The position numbers and the translations under genes are program-made. From contig DATEBA010000072.1 in the NCBI GenBank assembly GCA_035288045.1, positions 1 to 12,355 on the forward strand: a stretch of DNA of 12,355 nt, in the 5' to 3' direction. Position 1 is the stretch's first letter. Each line of letters opens with the position of its first letter. The notes beneath the pieces are model-generated. The model worked only from the letters and a program-made list of their open reading frames with translations. It made no database searches and had not been told where the DNA came from. This DNA is from DATEBA01 sp035288045 (GTDB taxonomy: Bacteria > Actinomycetota > UBA4738 > HRBIN12). Positions 11,546 through 12,355 of this stretch are shown here, piece after piece.

Positions 11546-11551
11546 ACGATA
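11546..11551 (-). promoter_or_regulatory. -10 box of tadA, leaderless start
   Basis: TATCGT on the minus strand ends 7 nt before the ATG of tadA. RNA would begin at or next to the A of the start codon. The absence of any Shine-Dalgarno match supports this. The box lies in the 25-nt gap after the upstream gene. Confidence 0.4.
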
Positions 11552-11563
11552 GACGGAAGTCCG

Positions 11564-12355
11564 CTACCTGATGAGCCGGACGACGGTCACGTTGAAGTTG
11601 TCGCCCTCACCGATCTCGGCGAGGTCCGTATAGTAGCCCTTGAACCGCACCTTCAGGCACCAGGCGTTAGAGTCCCTCGGGCGCGGCGTCGCGTCGGGGA
11701 GTGCGCACGTGATCTCACCCCCCTGATTCCCGCGCTCGACGGAGAAGATCTCGAGCTTCGCGAAGCCGACGACATCGTACTTGTCGATCGGCCCGTTGTT
11801 CCCGTAGCCGCCGTTCCCGGGTTCGCAGGGCAAGGGGCAGGGCTCCCCGTTCTTGTTCACCTGGCCGTGCGGGTACGGACTCGACTCGGTATTGAGACGC
11901 ACGTCCGTGTATCCCATCTGGGGGTTCGAGCCCGGGATACCCGGATCGCTCACCGGGAACAGCCGCTCGACGCCGACGTACTGGGCGAGCGCGTTGAACG
12001 TGGGAGGCGTCGCTCCCGTGTCGACGCACACGTAAGTCGGCGCAGGGTAGTTGAGGGACAGCCCGGACGCTCCGTCGTGGATCCACGTGAGGGTCTCGTT
12101 CGTGTTCGCCGGCACGCAGCTGGCGTAGTCGGCAGCGACGTTCCAGCCCCACCGTCCGCTCGCGGCGGTGTTGAGGTTCAGCATCGCCCACTGCGAGCTG
12201 CCCATCTCCTCGACCTTGTTGTTCATCCAGAACGTGCAGAAGATCTCCTCGTCTTCGCCGGGGATGTAGCCGCCCAGGATGACGTCCGTCCCGATGTCGC
12301 AATCGAGCAGGGTGCCCTCCGAGAGCATGAACGGCACGAAGTCGCCGCCCCCCAC
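11564..12355 (-). CDS. secreted protein, C-terminal part, possibly Tad-pilus TadG-like
   Basis: The frame runs off the right edge of the window; the GTG at the very edge is probably internal, so the N-terminus is missing. The 263 or so visible residues carry no transmembrane helix and look extracellular: rich in Gly, Asn, Thr and aromatic residues, with cysteines at intervals (LLDCD, IFCTFWMNN, YASCVP, YVCVDTG, EPCPLPCEPG, ITCALP, AWCLKV). The segments WMNNKVEEMGSSQWAMLNLN, TFNALAQYVG and DVVGFAKLEIFSVERG resemble C-terminal regions of actinobacterial TadE/TadG-like Flp-pilus proteins as I remember them, which is a weak basis. No partner pilus genes are in the window. It ends 25 nt before tadA. 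Confidence 0.5.
   Translation of the reverse strand: MGGGDFVPFMLSEGTLLDCDIGTDVILGGYIPGEDEEIFCTFWMNNKVEEMGSSQWAMLNLNTAASGRWGWNVAADYASCVPANTNETLTWIHDGASGLSLNYPAPTYVCVDTGATPPTFNALAQYVGVERLFPVSDPGIPGSNPQMGYTDVRLNTESSPYPHGQVNKNGEPCPLPCEPGNGGYGNNGPIDKYDVVGFAKLEIFSVERGNQGGEITCALPDATPRPRDSNAWCLKVRFKGYYTDLAEIGEGDNFNVTVVRLIR

Noticed and set aside
1..12355. CRISPR array, insertion sequence or phage genes
   Set aside because: No regularly spaced repeats, transposase, integrase or structural phage motif was seen on either strand.

Overview
The window is GC-rich DNA from the chromosome of an actinobacterium-like organism. The evidence for this is heavy GTG start use, an aspartokinase/aspartate-semialdehyde dehydrogenase cluster, an ECF sigma factor paired with a DUF4349 membrane protein, a lipoprotein gene and a large (Alu-containing) SRP RNA. 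I cannot place it more finely from sequence alone. Most of the window is conserved chromosomal core, and I see no transposase, integrase, phage gene or CRISPR array.

Layout, left to right. (1) 3-284: the C-terminal end of a GH26-type glycoside hydrolase, cut by the window edge. (2) 303-3297, minus strand: lysine/threonine/methionine biosynthesis, with aspartokinase, then a zinc-ribbon single-pass membrane protein, then aspartate-semialdehyde dehydrogenase. The aspartokinase has a recognisable promoter and a probable internal start for a separate beta subunit. (3) 3478-5161, plus strand, divergent: an ECF sigma factor and, 1 nt downstream, a two-TM DUF4349 protein that looks like its membrane regulator. 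(4) 5165-7746, minus strand: SRP RNA, dnaX and recR in one tight unit. The SRP RNA ends only 26 nt before the dnaX start and no terminator is visible between them. (5) 7833-9913, plus strand: a probable operon of a small lipoprotein, a MtnX-like HAD phosphatase and a tandem-GNAT acetyltransferase. (6) 9916-11538, minus strand: tadA, tRNA-Ser(CGA), a 64-bp decayed fragment of an asd 3' end, a four-TM protein and tRNA-Ser(GGA). (7) 11564-12355, minus strand: the C-terminal part of a secreted, cysteine-containing protein, possibly Tad/Flp-pilus TadG-like.

Gene order resembles conserved blocks known elsewhere: tRNA-Ser / tadA / SRP RNA / dnaX / recR as in Bacillus, joined to recR / ask / asd as in mycobacteria. 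The sigma/DUF4349 pair, the lipoprotein operon and the tRNA-flanked membrane protein look like insertions into that order.

The most interesting points are the asd remnant beside tRNA-Ser(CGA), ECF-type promoter matches before both the sigma gene and the lipoprotein operon (a possible small regulon), the zinc-ribbon gene inside the ask-asd cluster, and several starts with a -10 box exactly 6-7 nt upstream (leaderless design). I did not find a convincing wholly new system. The sigma/DUF4349/lipoprotein connection is the best candidate for unexplored biology.
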